Assembly: GCA_025656675.1 (NCBI GenBank)
Contig: JAHXHN010000011.1
Location: 1 to 64,000 of the forward strand
DNA: 64,000 nucleotides
DNA from: Candidatus Thiodiazotropha sp. (ex Codakia rugifera)
Lineage (GTDB): Bacteria; Pseudomonadota; Gammaproteobacteria; Chromatiales; Chromatiaceae
Direction of reading: 5' to 3'
Shown: in pieces, positions 47,918 through 56,220 of the stretch
Layout: each line of letters opens with the position of its first letter
Numbering within the stretch: the stretch's first letter is position 1
The notes under the pieces: generated by a model
What the model was told of the DNA's origin: nothing
What the model saw: only the letters and a program-made list of their open reading frames with translations
The model's database searches: none
Position numbers and translations under genes: made by a program

Positions 47918-48595
47918 CTATTTTAATAGGTATATCTGTTCCGTTATGTGGCTTACGCCTTTATCGTGGTAGCGTTCTGTATCCTGCAAAATATTTAATG
48001 TATGCAGTTTCCTTATGGAAAAGCGGTTTTCAAACAACGCAAGTACCTCGCTCTCGTGAACGCTGAAGGGCGGTCCGCTCATCTCCTGCTGCGGATACTC
48101 CATAGTGATCAGTAATATCTTTGTCTGTTTAGGCAGCGTGTTTATCAATAACTGGGCATAGCTGGCACGCTGATGAGGGTTAAGGGCGACCAGGGAGGCT
48201 CGGTCATAGACAGCATCCACATCACTGTTATCGAGATCATCCAGGTGAAAAATATCACCGCACAGTATCTCGAAGGGGCCGCCGCTCCAGCGTTCAAAAT
48301 GGCCAATGGGCTCTATCAGTGGCTGCAGTGCAAGTTCCTTAAAAAAGGCATTGACCGCCAGCTGGCTCAGTTCAACGCCACGAATACGGTAACCCTGTTC
48401 GGCAAGCCAGACCATATCTCTGCTTTTTCCGCACAGTGGTGCCAATACCAGGGAGCCTTGTGGTAGATAGAGGGCATGCCAATAGTTTAGCAAGTGCGGG
48501 TTGAATTCAACGTGGTGCCAGCCGATATTGTTATCTTTCCAGCGTTGCAACCAGTTGGGATTGGGGTCACTGAGTAGAGAGTCTGTAGAACACAT
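47918..48595 (-). CDS. tpm: Thiopurine S-methyltransferase
   Basis: A 225-residue SAM-dependent methyltransferase of the TPMT family: NPNWLQRWKDNNIGWHHVEF at the N-terminus, SAM-site VLAPLCGKSRDMVWLAEQG, GVELSQLAVNAFF, and DAVYDRASLVALNPHQRASY. Bacterial Tpm methylates thiopurines and oxidized selenium or tellurium species. Length is standard (~218-230). It ends 12 bp from the convergent yaeQ stop. Confidence 0.95.
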   Translation of the reverse strand: MCSTDSLLSDPNPNWLQRWKDNNIGWHHVEFNPHLLNYWHALYLPQGSLVLAPLCGKSRDMVWLAEQGYRIRGVELSQLAVNAFFKELALQPLIEPIGHFERWSGGPFEILCGDIFHLDDLDNSDVDAVYDRASLVALNPHQRASYAQLLINTLPKQTKILLITMEYPQQEMSGPPFSVHESEVLALFENRFSIRKLHTLNILQDTERYHDKGVSHITEQIYLLK

Positions 48596-48856
48596 TTTTT
48601 ACTGCCTGTTGAATGTAGTCTGGCATGCGCACATTGGCTTGTCTTTATTTAAATCAATCAGTTAGGAACTTCAAGAAAGACCTTGTTCTGCATTGAGGCG
48701 GTTAACAAGGGAGTGCCCATTGGCGGCGGGCCATACCCTGATCAAGGCGATGCTAGAAACCCTGACTGAATGCGACCTATTAGGTTACGGTATTAATAGT
48801 ATGATACACCACATAAAAGTCACTATCAGGATTGTTGGATCGATGAGTAGTTGGAT

Positions 48857-49867
48857 ATGAGTTTCTCCGAAGAGGCGTTTTCAGGTAAGGATGAACATGC
48901 CTTCGCCACATTGACACCCGATACCATGCTGGATGCCATTGAATCGACAGGAGTCGTATGCAGTGGACAGTTTCTTGCGCTAAACAGCTATGAAAACCGG
49001 GTCTATCAGGTGGGTATGGAGGTGGGACCAGCCCTGGTGGCCAAATTTTATCGTCCCAAGCGTTGGAGCGATCAGGCCATTCTGGAAGAGCACCGATTCA
49101 CGCTTGATCTGGCTGAGCAAGAGATACCTGTGATAGCGCCCCTCAGTGATGCAGAGGGTAATACGCTTTTACACTATGAGGGTTGTCGGTTTGTACTCTA
49201 CCCCTGTAAGGGTGGCCGTGCACCGGAACTGGATAATCCTGAACAGCTCGAGCAGCTGGGACGTTTCATCGGCAGGATTCACCTTTTGGGTGCCACCCGA
49301 TCGTTTCAATATCGGCCTGATATCGATATCGAGAGTTATTTGCAGGAACCCAGTCAATATCTGTTGAAGCATGATTTTATCCCACATCATTTATTAACGG
49401 CTTATGAGAGCCTGTTGAAAGACTTGGTGACCCGTATCGAGGATTGTTATGGCCGTGCCGGATCAGTGAGCCCAATTCGTCTGCACGGCGATTGTCATCC
49501 GGGTAATATCCTGTGGCGTGATGACGGTCCACAGATTGTCGATTTTGATGATGCCCGGACAGGCCCTGCGATGCAGGACCTATGGATGTTCCTATCGGGA
49601 GATAGAGGCTATATGAATGAACGGTTGGCTGACCTGTTGGAAGGGTATACGCAGTTTTATGATTTCAATCCATCAGAACTTCATCTCCTTGAAGCCCTCC
49701 GTACTTTGAGATTGGTACACTATGCCGGCTGGTTGGCCAGACGCTGGGGTGATCCTGCCTTTCCCCAGGCCTTCCCCTGGTTCGACACAATACGTTTTTG
49801 GGAAGAGCATATTCTGACACTTCGAGAACAGCTTGCCCGGATGGATGAGCCAGCGCTGATTTGGTAG
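48857..49867 (+). CDS. srkA: Stress-response kinase SrkA (YihE)
   Basis: A 336-residue Ser/Thr kinase of the aminoglycoside-phosphotransferase fold. It has LTPDTMLDAIESTGVVCSGQ and LNSYENRVYQVG at the N-terminus, VAKFYRPKRWSDQAILEEH (nucleotide-binding Lys and Glu), the catalytic loop RLHGDCHPGNILW and the metal Asp in IVDFDDARTGP. SrkA counters stress-linked cell death in E. coli, where it is linked to dsbA; no dsbA is next to it here. Start: ATG 48857; a TTG two codons earlier is possible. The ribosome site is weak. Confidence 0.95.
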   Translation: MSFSEEAFSGKDEHAFATLTPDTMLDAIESTGVVCSGQFLALNSYENRVYQVGMEVGPALVAKFYRPKRWSDQAILEEHRFTLDLAEQEIPVIAPLSDAEGNTLLHYEGCRFVLYPCKGGRAPELDNPEQLEQLGRFIGRIHLLGATRSFQYRPDIDIESYLQEPSQYLLKHDFIPHHLLTAYESLLKDLVTRIEDCYGRAGSVSPIRLHGDCHPGNILWRDDGPQIVDFDDARTGPAMQDLWMFLSGDRGYMNERLADLLEGYTQFYDFNPSELHLLEALRTLRLVHYAGWLARRWGDPAFPQAFPWFDTIRFWEEHILTLREQLARMDEPALIW

Positions 49868-50081
49868 TTGAGCTTAGTACGCCATTGAGGTGGTATTGAT
49901 GGATTGAGAGCCGCCCCGGTCATCCAAGGCAAGGGGCTGTCAGCCAGAACCACACACTGGAAGATCTGCTGCAAATGAACGCTAATCACCGCAAATTGTC
50001 GCGAATGATTTTCACAATCCAGTCCCATTTTTTAGCGATGCTTGCAGCTATTCTCTTACAATAAGCGATGTTGGTTTTAAC

Positions 50082-50582
50082 TCAAGTCTCTTCGTAACGG
50101 ATCTTTGTGATCCAGTAACGGGCTGGGCCAGCCGGGGTATCAACAACCACTTCATCATCCAGTGACCGCTTCATCAGTGCGCGTGCGAGGGGGGAATCGA
50201 GGCTGATATAGGCGGGTTGATGATCGATTTCGTCAGGTCCGATGATACGGTATTCGCATGTTGATCCATCCTCACTCTCCAATCCAACCCAGGCCGCAAA
50301 AAAAACCTGTTGCGGATTGCTGGGTAGCTGGTTGACCACCGTTAGCTCAGGCAGTCGCTTCTGCAGATAACGTATGCGTCGGTCGATCTCCCGCAGCTCC
50401 TTCTTGCGGTAGATATATTCCGCATTTTCAGAACGATCACCCTCGGCTGCTGCCGCAGCCAATGCCTGGGTGACACTGCGTCGGCGAACCCACAGGGCCT
50501 GTTGCTCTTCCTTGAGCCGCGCATAGCCTGGAGCCGTGATGTAAGGTGATTTTGGTTGGGCAGGTGGTTTGTAACGTCCCAT
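50082..50582 (-). CDS. greB: Transcription elongation factor GreB
   Basis: A 166-residue Gre factor that rescues backtracked RNA polymerase by stimulating transcript cleavage. The N-terminal coiled coil has its acidic tip in EGDRSENAEYIYRKKELREI (Asp and Glu that act in the polymerase channel); the C-terminal FKBP-like domain includes RIIGPDEID and ISLDSPLARALMKR. The N-terminal MGRYKPPAQPKSPYIT matches GreB rather than GreA. A short gap of 214 bp separates it from convergent srkA. Confidence 0.95.
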   Translation of the reverse strand: MGRYKPPAQPKSPYITAPGYARLKEEQQALWVRRRSVTQALAAAAAEGDRSENAEYIYRKKELREIDRRIRYLQKRLPELTVVNQLPSNPQQVFFAAWVGLESEDGSTCEYRIIGPDEIDHQPAYISLDSPLARALMKRSLDDEVVVDTPAGPARYWITKIRYEET

Positions 50583-50784
50583 GGTCTGTTACAGGTGTCC
50601 TGTTTGTCAGTGAAACTCAAGTGTTATATTGCGTTCCAAGCGTAAGGCATATGGCGTGATACGCTGATCTTAGGCGTTTTAGTATAGGGGAAAATCCTGC
50701 CTTTGAAATGTATTTTGATTCAACTACAATCCAGGGTTCTATTATTCACCTGGATGTGCATGGGATTAGCGTGGAGTGGGCTTT

Positions 50785-53349
50785 ATGATGAGATTTAACA
50801 AACTGACATACATCGGCCTCTCCCTGGTTGTGGCTTCCATTGTTGGTGCTTGTGGTGGAGGCGGAGGCAGTAGTAATGATGACACTAATAATCAAAGTGT
50901 AGTGATCAGCGGTAATCTACTCGTTCCCACTTTTGTAGTAACAGACAGTGATGTCAACGATATTGAGACAACCCCGATCCCCAACCAGCCCCGTACCGCA
51001 GCGCAGCAGGTGCCTAATCCTGTCAATATCGGTGGTTATGTCAATCAAGCCCGTCAAGGGTTTTCCGGTCACTCCTTCATCTCTGGCGATACGGAAGACT
51101 ATTACCTGATCGATATGAATGCCGGTCAGACTCTGTTGCTCAATATTGCAGACCTGGGTATTGGTGTCGATCTGGATCTCTATCTGTACGACCTGAATGG
51201 AAACTTTATCGATAGTTCAATCGGCACTTCAAAGTTTGAATCATTAGTCATTCCTGCAGATGGCCAATACTACATCAGAGTGTTCGCCTTTGACGGCGCC
51301 TCCAACTATCTGTTGTCCGTGGGCTTGACACCTGCTGCAGCGCTACCACCCGGTGCACTCAGGCTCTCTGACGATTTTGTGCCGGGTGATGTGTTGGCCC
51401 GCTTCACTACGTCTTCGGTCCAAGCCAGGGAACGGGACTCGGCACTGAATAAGTTTGAGGTTGTCAATCAGCAAGGAGACACCGGGGGCGTTCAACTGTT
51501 GAGGCTCAAGGATAACGCCGGACAGGTTGCAATGCGGTCTGAGGGCGACACCCGGCTTACCCAGGAACAGCAGCAAAAACTCGAAACCCTATTCGCGATA
51601 AAAGAGCTGAGTAAGCGGCAAGATATCGTCTATGCAGAACCCAACTACATCCTGCACGCCTTGGCGACACCGAATGATGAGTACTACGGTTTGCAATGGC
51701 ACTATCCTCAGATCAACCTGCCCCAGGCCTGGGATATCACCACTGGTGACAACAGCGTCATTGTGGCAGTCATCGACACCGGTGTATTGCTTGACCATCC
51801 GGATATGGCCGGTCAACTCACTGCCGGGTATGATTTTATCTCTGACCCGGACAATGCCGGTGATAACAATGGCATCGACAATAATCCCAATGATGAGGGT
51901 GACGCCTTGCAGGAGGGTGCTTCCTCCTCCTTTCATGGAACCCACGTAGCCGGTACGGTGGCAGCACGCAGCAACGATTCTCAAGGTGCTGCAGGTGTCA
52001 CCTGGGACAGCCGAATCATGCCAATCCGGGTGCTGGGTAAGAGTGGTGGCAACACGCTGGATCTGGTGCAAGGCATCCGATTCGCAGCAGGACTCTCAAA
52101 CAGTTCCGGTACCCTGCCGGCACAGCGTGCTGATGTCATCAATATGAGCCTGGGTGGTGGTTCTGCCAATCAGACCAGCCGGGATGCTGTCGCTGCAGCC
52201 CGTGCTGCCGGGGTGATTATTGTCGCTGCGGCGGGCAATGAGAATACTGCCCAACTCTCCTATCCTGCCTCATATGACGGGGTAGTCTCGGTCAGTGCTG
52301 TGGATATCAATCGCAATCGCGCACCCTATTCCAACTTCGGTTCTGCTATCGATGTAGCAGCACCGGGTGGTGATCTGCGTGTGGATCTCAACGGTGATTC
52401 AAGGCCCGATGGTGTACTTAGTGCAGGCGGGGATGATTCATCCGGCAACGTCAATTATCAATTGGTATTCTATAATGGCACCTCCATGGCCGCCCCCCAT
52501 ATAGCCGGTGTGGCCGCTTTAATGAAGGCGGTCTACCCCAGTCTGAGCCCGGCAGAGTTTGATAGCATGCTTGCCGCAGGTGATCTGACGACAGATATTG
52601 GCGCTACCGGCAGAGACGATTTGTATGGCCATGGCCTGATTGATGCCTTCAAGGCGGTGGACGCCGCTCAGCAACGGGGCGGAGGCGGGACACCGGTAGT
52701 GCCCACTTTGAGTGTCAATCCACAGAGCTTGAATCTTTCACACAGTCTCCAGTCCGCCACACTGTTTATTGAGCAGATAGGGGGTGCATTGGGCACTGTG
52801 CAGATCATGGAGGACATCAGTTGGCTGAGTTTGACTGCCAACCAGGTTGATGGCTCCGGGTTTGGCAGCTATGCCGTCAGTGTCGATCGATCCGGACTGG
52901 CTCCCGCCACCTATAGTGCAACATTTCAGATTAATGCGGGCAGCGCCTCTGCAACGGTTGAAGTGATCATGCAGGTGTTGGATGTCACGCTCACGGGTGA
53001 TGCAGGCACCCACTATGTGCTGTTGGTGGATCAGAGTAACGATGAAGTATTACAACAGGTCATGGTGGAGGCAGTCGGGGAGAGTGTGACCTACAGTTTC
53101 AACGATGTTGGATCAGGAGATTATCTCATCGTTGCCGGCTCTGATATGGATATGGATGGTATTGTCTGTGATGCAGGAGAGTCATGTGGCGCCTATTCCA
53201 CAGTCTCACAGCCTAGTGTCGTTACAGTCGGAACAGATGACATCACTGATCGTGATTTCATCACTTCCTATGAATACCAGTCACCCAGTTCACAATCGCT
53301 GCAAGCTCTACAGCAGTCACTCATGTATCAACGTCTGGATGTTCAATGA
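50785..53349 (+). CDS. Subtilisin-like serine protease lipoprotein
   Basis: An 854-residue protein with lipobox VVASIVGAC (Cys23) and a Gly/Ser linker. Then a PPC-like beta domain (~100-180; DYYLIDMNAGQTLLLNIADL), a fervidolysin-like propeptide (~195-285; FVPGDVLARF, YAEPNYILHA) and an S8 catalytic domain with Asp331 (VIDTGV), His387 (FHGTHVAG) and Ser567 (NGTSMAAPH). A BACON-like domain (~635-730) and a carboxypeptidase-regulatory-like end (~735-830) follow. It is probably an outer-membrane-anchored or surface protease. Start: ATG 50785 with GGAG eight bases upstream. Its stop overlaps the start of the next gene, indicating translational coupling. Confidence 0.94.
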   Translation: MMRFNKLTYIGLSLVVASIVGACGGGGGSSNDDTNNQSVVISGNLLVPTFVVTDSDVNDIETTPIPNQPRTAAQQVPNPVNIGGYVNQARQGFSGHSFISGDTEDYYLIDMNAGQTLLLNIADLGIGVDLDLYLYDLNGNFIDSSIGTSKFESLVIPADGQYYIRVFAFDGASNYLLSVGLTPAAALPPGALRLSDDFVPGDVLARFTTSSVQARERDSALNKFEVVNQQGDTGGVQLLRLKDNAGQVAMRSEGDTRLTQEQQQKLETLFAIKELSKRQDIVYAEPNYILHALATPNDEYYGLQWHYPQINLPQAWDITTGDNSVIVAVIDTGVLLDHPDMAGQLTAGYDFISDPDNAGDNNGIDNNPNDEGDALQEGASSSFHGTHVAGTVAARSNDSQGAAGVTWDSRIMPIRVLGKSGGNTLDLVQGIRFAAGLSNSSGTLPAQRADVINMSLGGGSANQTSRDAVAAARAAGVIIVAAAGNENTAQLSYPASYDGVVSVSAVDINRNRAPYSNFGSAIDVAAPGGDLRVDLNGDSRPDGVLSAGGDDSSGNVNYQLVFYNGTSMAAPHIAGVAALMKAVYPSLSPAEFDSMLAAGDLTTDIGATGRDDLYGHGLIDAFKAVDAAQQRGGGGTPVVPTLSVNPQSLNLSHSLQSATLFIEQIGGALGTVQIMEDISWLSLTANQVDGSGFGSYAVSVDRSGLAPATYSATFQINAGSASATVEVIMQVLDVTLTGDAGTHYVLLVDQSNDEVLQQVMVEAVGESVTYSFNDVGSGDYLIVAGSDMDMDGIVCDAGESCGAYSTVSQPSVVTVGTDDITDRDFITSYEYQSPSSQSLQALQQSLMYQRLDVQ

Positions 53350-53843
53350 TGAGACTCGTTAATCTAAACAAATGGAAAAGATGGATGGGTTTGGCACCCC
53401 TGTTTATGGCAATTTCAGGTTGTAACACAGTTGCCTCTTCGGTCAGTGTACTGGAGCAAGGGTATGTTTGCAGTGTCAACCAGGCTGCGGGTATTCAGTT
53501 GGTTTCAGATAGTGGCTTGACTCATGGGGATAGGGCCAGAATTGGCTTTAGGGCACCAAAGGCTAGCAGCGACCAGGTAGAAACGGAGCAATTCTGGGTG
53601 GTCAGGGTGGATATGGGCCAGCAACCCAGCGGGGGATACGGTTTAAAACTACTCTCCGATCATCTTGAACGCACTTCCGATACAGCACGCGTAGCTGTTG
53701 AATGGGTGAAACCTCAGCCGGGCATGGTGCAGATACAAGCGCTTACCTATCCTTGCCTCTATTTGAAAATTGCTAAAGGGGAATACACCCGGTTGGAAAT
53801 TGTCGACCAACAGGGTGAGGTCAGACACAGTCTGGCTTTTTAA
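53346..53843 (+). CDS. Small lipoprotein coupled to the protease
   Basis: Family not recognised. A 165-residue protein with a lipoprotein signal (LAPLFMAISGC, Cys at ~26) and a mature part rich in beta-strand patterns: RARIGFRAPKASSDQVETE, WVVRVDMGQQPSGGYGLKLL and VQIQALTYPCLYLKIAKG. The segment VVRVDMGQQPSGGYGL resembles the PrcB C-terminal domain, found beside bacterial proteases (VFVFLGQKPTGGYSV-type). Its start shares an ATGA overlap with the protease stop, so the two are made together. Likely a protease partner, chaperone or inhibitor; this is inference from coupling and the PrcB-like segment. Confidence 0.8.
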   Translation: MMRLVNLNKWKRWMGLAPLFMAISGCNTVASSVSVLEQGYVCSVNQAAGIQLVSDSGLTHGDRARIGFRAPKASSDQVETEQFWVVRVDMGQQPSGGYGLKLLSDHLERTSDTARVAVEWVKPQPGMVQIQALTYPCLYLKIAKGEYTRLEIVDQQGEVRHSLAF

Positions 53844-54039
53844 CTAACTCCAATCAAAACAGACACGCTTTTGAGATGGGATGGTTGTAGCTGTAGATGC
53901 CGATGTAGGATGCAGTTCTGTCGTACCATCCTTGCCAGTTTTTGATCGGTACGGCTGAAGCGCACCTACTTGCCTCGCTGAAGATACCAGTTGCAATGGT
54001 TAGCGACACTTGCTTGCGCTGATACCTGACAGAGAAAAG

Positions 54040-54492
54040 ATGCAGCCAATCTACACAATTCGAGATGCCAGACCCGCTGATGTGGGGAAAATGGCAGATC
54101 TATTAACCCAGTTGTTCACAATTGAGCAGGATTTTGAGGTTGATCCTGAGAAACAGCAAACAGGGTTGGAAATGTTGTTACGTACAGACCAGGCGCAGCT
54201 ATTTGTGGTAGAGCATGGAGGAGAGGTTGTCGCCATGGCTTCGTTACAGATAGTCGTATCGACCGTAGAAGGTGGTCCCGTCGGCTGGGTCGAGGATGTC
54301 ATCGTGGATCATCATCACAGAGGGAATGGAGTTGGTCGCATGTTACTTCATCATCTTGAACAGTGGAGTGATAGGCATGGTCTGTCTCGACTACAATTGG
54401 TAGCGGATCGAAGTAATCACTCAGCCCTCGATTTTTACACTCGGCACAGTTGGGATGAGACACGTCTGATTGTACTCAGACAATCGAACTAG
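54040..54492 (+). CDS. GNAT family N-acetyltransferase
   Basis: A 150-residue GNAT enzyme: TIRDARPADVGKMADLLTQL at the start, EVVAMASLQIVVST (beta-4), GWVEDVIVDHHHRGNGVGRM with the acetyl-CoA pyrophosphate loop RGNGVG, and NHSALDFYTRHSW near the end. The substrate is unknown. The start ATG 54040 follows AGAGAAAAG; the frame also opens at a TTG ten codons earlier. The MITE-like repeat begins right at its stop codon. Confidence 0.92.
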   Translation: MQPIYTIRDARPADVGKMADLLTQLFTIEQDFEVDPEKQQTGLEMLLRTDQAQLFVVEHGGEVVAMASLQIVVSTVEGGPVGWVEDVIVDHHHRGNGVGRMLLHHLEQWSDRHGLSRLQLVADRSNHSALDFYTRHSWDETRLIVLRQSN

Positions 54493-54596
54493 GGCCTGTT
54501 AACACTCATTTGATTGTCACCGTTGTGCCTGAGAAAGTACCCAACAAGGCGCGAGGAGCGAAGTTTGGTTGCTCCGAATATGTGTTAACAGGCCTT
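54491..54596. mobile_element. MITE-like element, short copy (106 bp)
   Basis: Begins AGGGCCTGTTAACACT and ends TGTGTTAACAGGCCTT, with inverted ends that share GGCCTGTTAACAC. It matches the left part of the element at 39825 through the block CAAGGCGCGAGGAG and TTTGGT. Its first two bases overlap the acetyltransferase stop codon (TAG), so the insertion supplied or preserved that stop. Confidence 0.75.
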
Positions 54597-54600
54597 AGTA

Positions 54601-54996
54601 TTAACCCCGGGACTTGAGATAGTCTGCCAGACTGCTGTCCATCGTATGACTATGATGCTCAAACCAGTTTGGCAGGTGATCGATAACATAGGTACGCCCC
54701 ATCGATATAGAACCGTTTGAGACCATCTCGCCAATACGATTGAGTTCATTCAGTACCCGCTGGTGTTCATCGATATGTTCATGAATTCCACTATAACCAC
54801 TCTCGGCCATCAAACTGTTTTCAGCCTTAAAGTGTTCACTGATGTGTTTTGTGAGTAGAGGAAAGAGCTTGATGAACATCTCTTTTTCTGAAGATTCCAA
54901 CTGATTGACCAAATCAACGAATTGACGATGGTCGGTATCCAGTTTCTCAATACCCAGCAGGAAACGGTGTTCGAAGGCTCGTATAAGTTTCGCCAT
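54601..54996 (-). CDS. Bacteriohemerythrin
   Basis: A 131-residue O2-binding di-iron protein. All seven expected iron ligands can be placed: His23, His55, Glu59 (HFKAE), His74 and His78 (HIDEH), His115 and Asp120 (HSHTMD). It is a single domain without signal peptide or fusion, so cytoplasmic oxygen binding, storage or sensing is likely. Its divergent neighbour at 55036 starts 39 bp away. Confidence 0.95.
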   Translation of the reverse strand: MAKLIRAFEHRFLLGIEKLDTDHRQFVDLVNQLESSEKEMFIKLFPLLTKHISEHFKAENSLMAESGYSGIHEHIDEHQRVLNELNRIGEMVSNGSISMGRTYVIDHLPNWFEHHSHTMDSSLADYLKSRG

Positions 54997-55035
54997 TGGA
55001 TGGCCCCTTCCAATAATTGGAGACTACACTAGTAT

Positions 55036-55434
55036 ATGTTTCAGGCACATGGAATTAATGTCATGTTATCAAAAAACACAAAAACAGCATTTGATGCGCC
55101 ACATCCGGCAGCTGTGTGGGCAGAAACTATCTCACTGGATCCTCTTCAAATAGATTGCGTGACGACAGTCATGCTGATGATTCTGGATAATCAGTGCAAG
55201 ATGGCGCTGGAGGAACAGATTGCTCTGATGGCTGTTTACAGTGTTGTAAAACAGCGCAATGGACTGATTCTTGATCAATCTGTACACCAGGCTATAGAGA
55301 GAGCCCAAGCGTTAAACGATTATCAGATGACAGATGAAATACACGAACTGCGCATACATGCAGAAAGTGTCATACCTCGACAGGTAATGAGGCATTTCAA
55401 GCAGTTTTTACATGAATCGTTGTATGGGGTCTGA
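55036..55434 (+). CDS. Hypothetical protein divergent from bacteriohemerythrin
   Basis: Not recognised. Up to 132 residues, no signal peptide or membrane helix, mainly helical by composition. Features: a short N-terminal tail, the hydrophobic stretch IDCVTTVMLMILDNQCKMAL with two Cys, and a basic/helical end (SVIPRQVMRHFKQFLHESLY). The true start may be the second Met (55063). It shares a 39-bp divergent spacer with the hemerythrin gene, so common regulation is possible. Confidence 0.6.
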   Translation: MFQAHGINVMLSKNTKTAFDAPHPAAVWAETISLDPLQIDCVTTVMLMILDNQCKMALEEQIALMAVYSVVKQRNGLILDQSVHQAIERAQALNDYQMTDEIHELRIHAESVIPRQVMRHFKQFLHESLYGV

Positions 55435-55493
55435 TTGGTGGGAACCTAACCTTGGTTAGGGTATTCATAGTCACTCTAACTGAGACTATCTCG

Positions 55494-56057
55494 TTACTGT
55501 GGTATGACGGAGAAGGATAACCAGAGTAGTGCAGGCTCTTCCTGTTCAGCCAATGTCTCTTTGAGAATTACATTACCGGATGCTGTGACCCAGTGAATCA
55601 CAGATTCCATTCCCTGAATTACGTGAACCCGTTCATTATTGTTGGATGGGGCGCCCAATTGTTGCCAAAGTTGCTGTTTTAGCTGTTCGTGATAATTACG
55701 TCGGTAACCGACTTTTACCCCATTAATCCAATTATCGTGAAAAAAAACGCTGATGTAATGCGCAGGGATTTCATTGAAAATGCCAATACGCGATACACAC
55801 AGGCGGTTACCAAAACTAGAGACTTCATCGTTGCATAACCACTCCACATCGGGAAAGACTTGCTTCAATTCATCTTCGGTAATCTGGTTGTCGAGTGCTT
55901 TGAGATTCAATGCAATATCATCCTCACCCCATAAAGTCAGCACAACCGAGTCAGTGCGGCGCTGTCCATCTTCGGTGAAAACCAACCAGAAAATTGGTCC
56001 GATAACAGCGAAGAATGCCAGGATGCGCTTATAAAATGAGGGGAGTTTTAAATTCAT
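55494..56057 (-). CDS. Hypothetical membrane-anchored protein
   Basis: Not recognised. 187 residues with one N-terminal membrane helix (~11-27, ILAFFAVIGPIFWLVF) followed by a hydrophilic domain likely in the periplasm. Two cysteines (WLCNDEVSSFGNRLCVSR, ~94 and ~106) could form a disulfide. It ends shortly after the hydrophobic ALLWLSFSV. It converges with the gene at 55036. Confidence 0.65.
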   Translation of the reverse strand: MNLKLPSFYKRILAFFAVIGPIFWLVFTEDGQRRTDSVVLTLWGEDDIALNLKALDNQITEDELKQVFPDVEWLCNDEVSSFGNRLCVSRIGIFNEIPAHYISVFFHDNWINGVKVGYRRNYHEQLKQQLWQQLGAPSNNNERVHVIQGMESVIHWVTASGNVILKETLAEQEEPALLWLSFSVIPQ

Positions 56058-56110
56058 GTAGTCTCTTGAGAAATGGGTAAGGTATATATAAGTACACTTT
56101 ATCTTGCTAC

Positions 56111-56137
56111 GTCATCCCGGCGCTTGCCGGGATCCAG
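56111..56137. repeat. REP-like hairpin repeat
   Basis: GTCATCCCGGCGCTTGCCGGGATCCAG contains the stem ATCCCGGC / GCCGGGAT with a GCTT loop. This consensus is a well-known dispersed repeat of many proteobacterial genomes. Only one copy was seen in the window. It lies between acs and the 55494 gene. Confidence 0.75.
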
Positions 56138-56220
56138 AGAAATGGGTATCTGACTGGACCCCGACATTCACCTAAAGACGAACTATATAGTATCTTGATA
56201 GATAGCAGCTAGATAAATGA

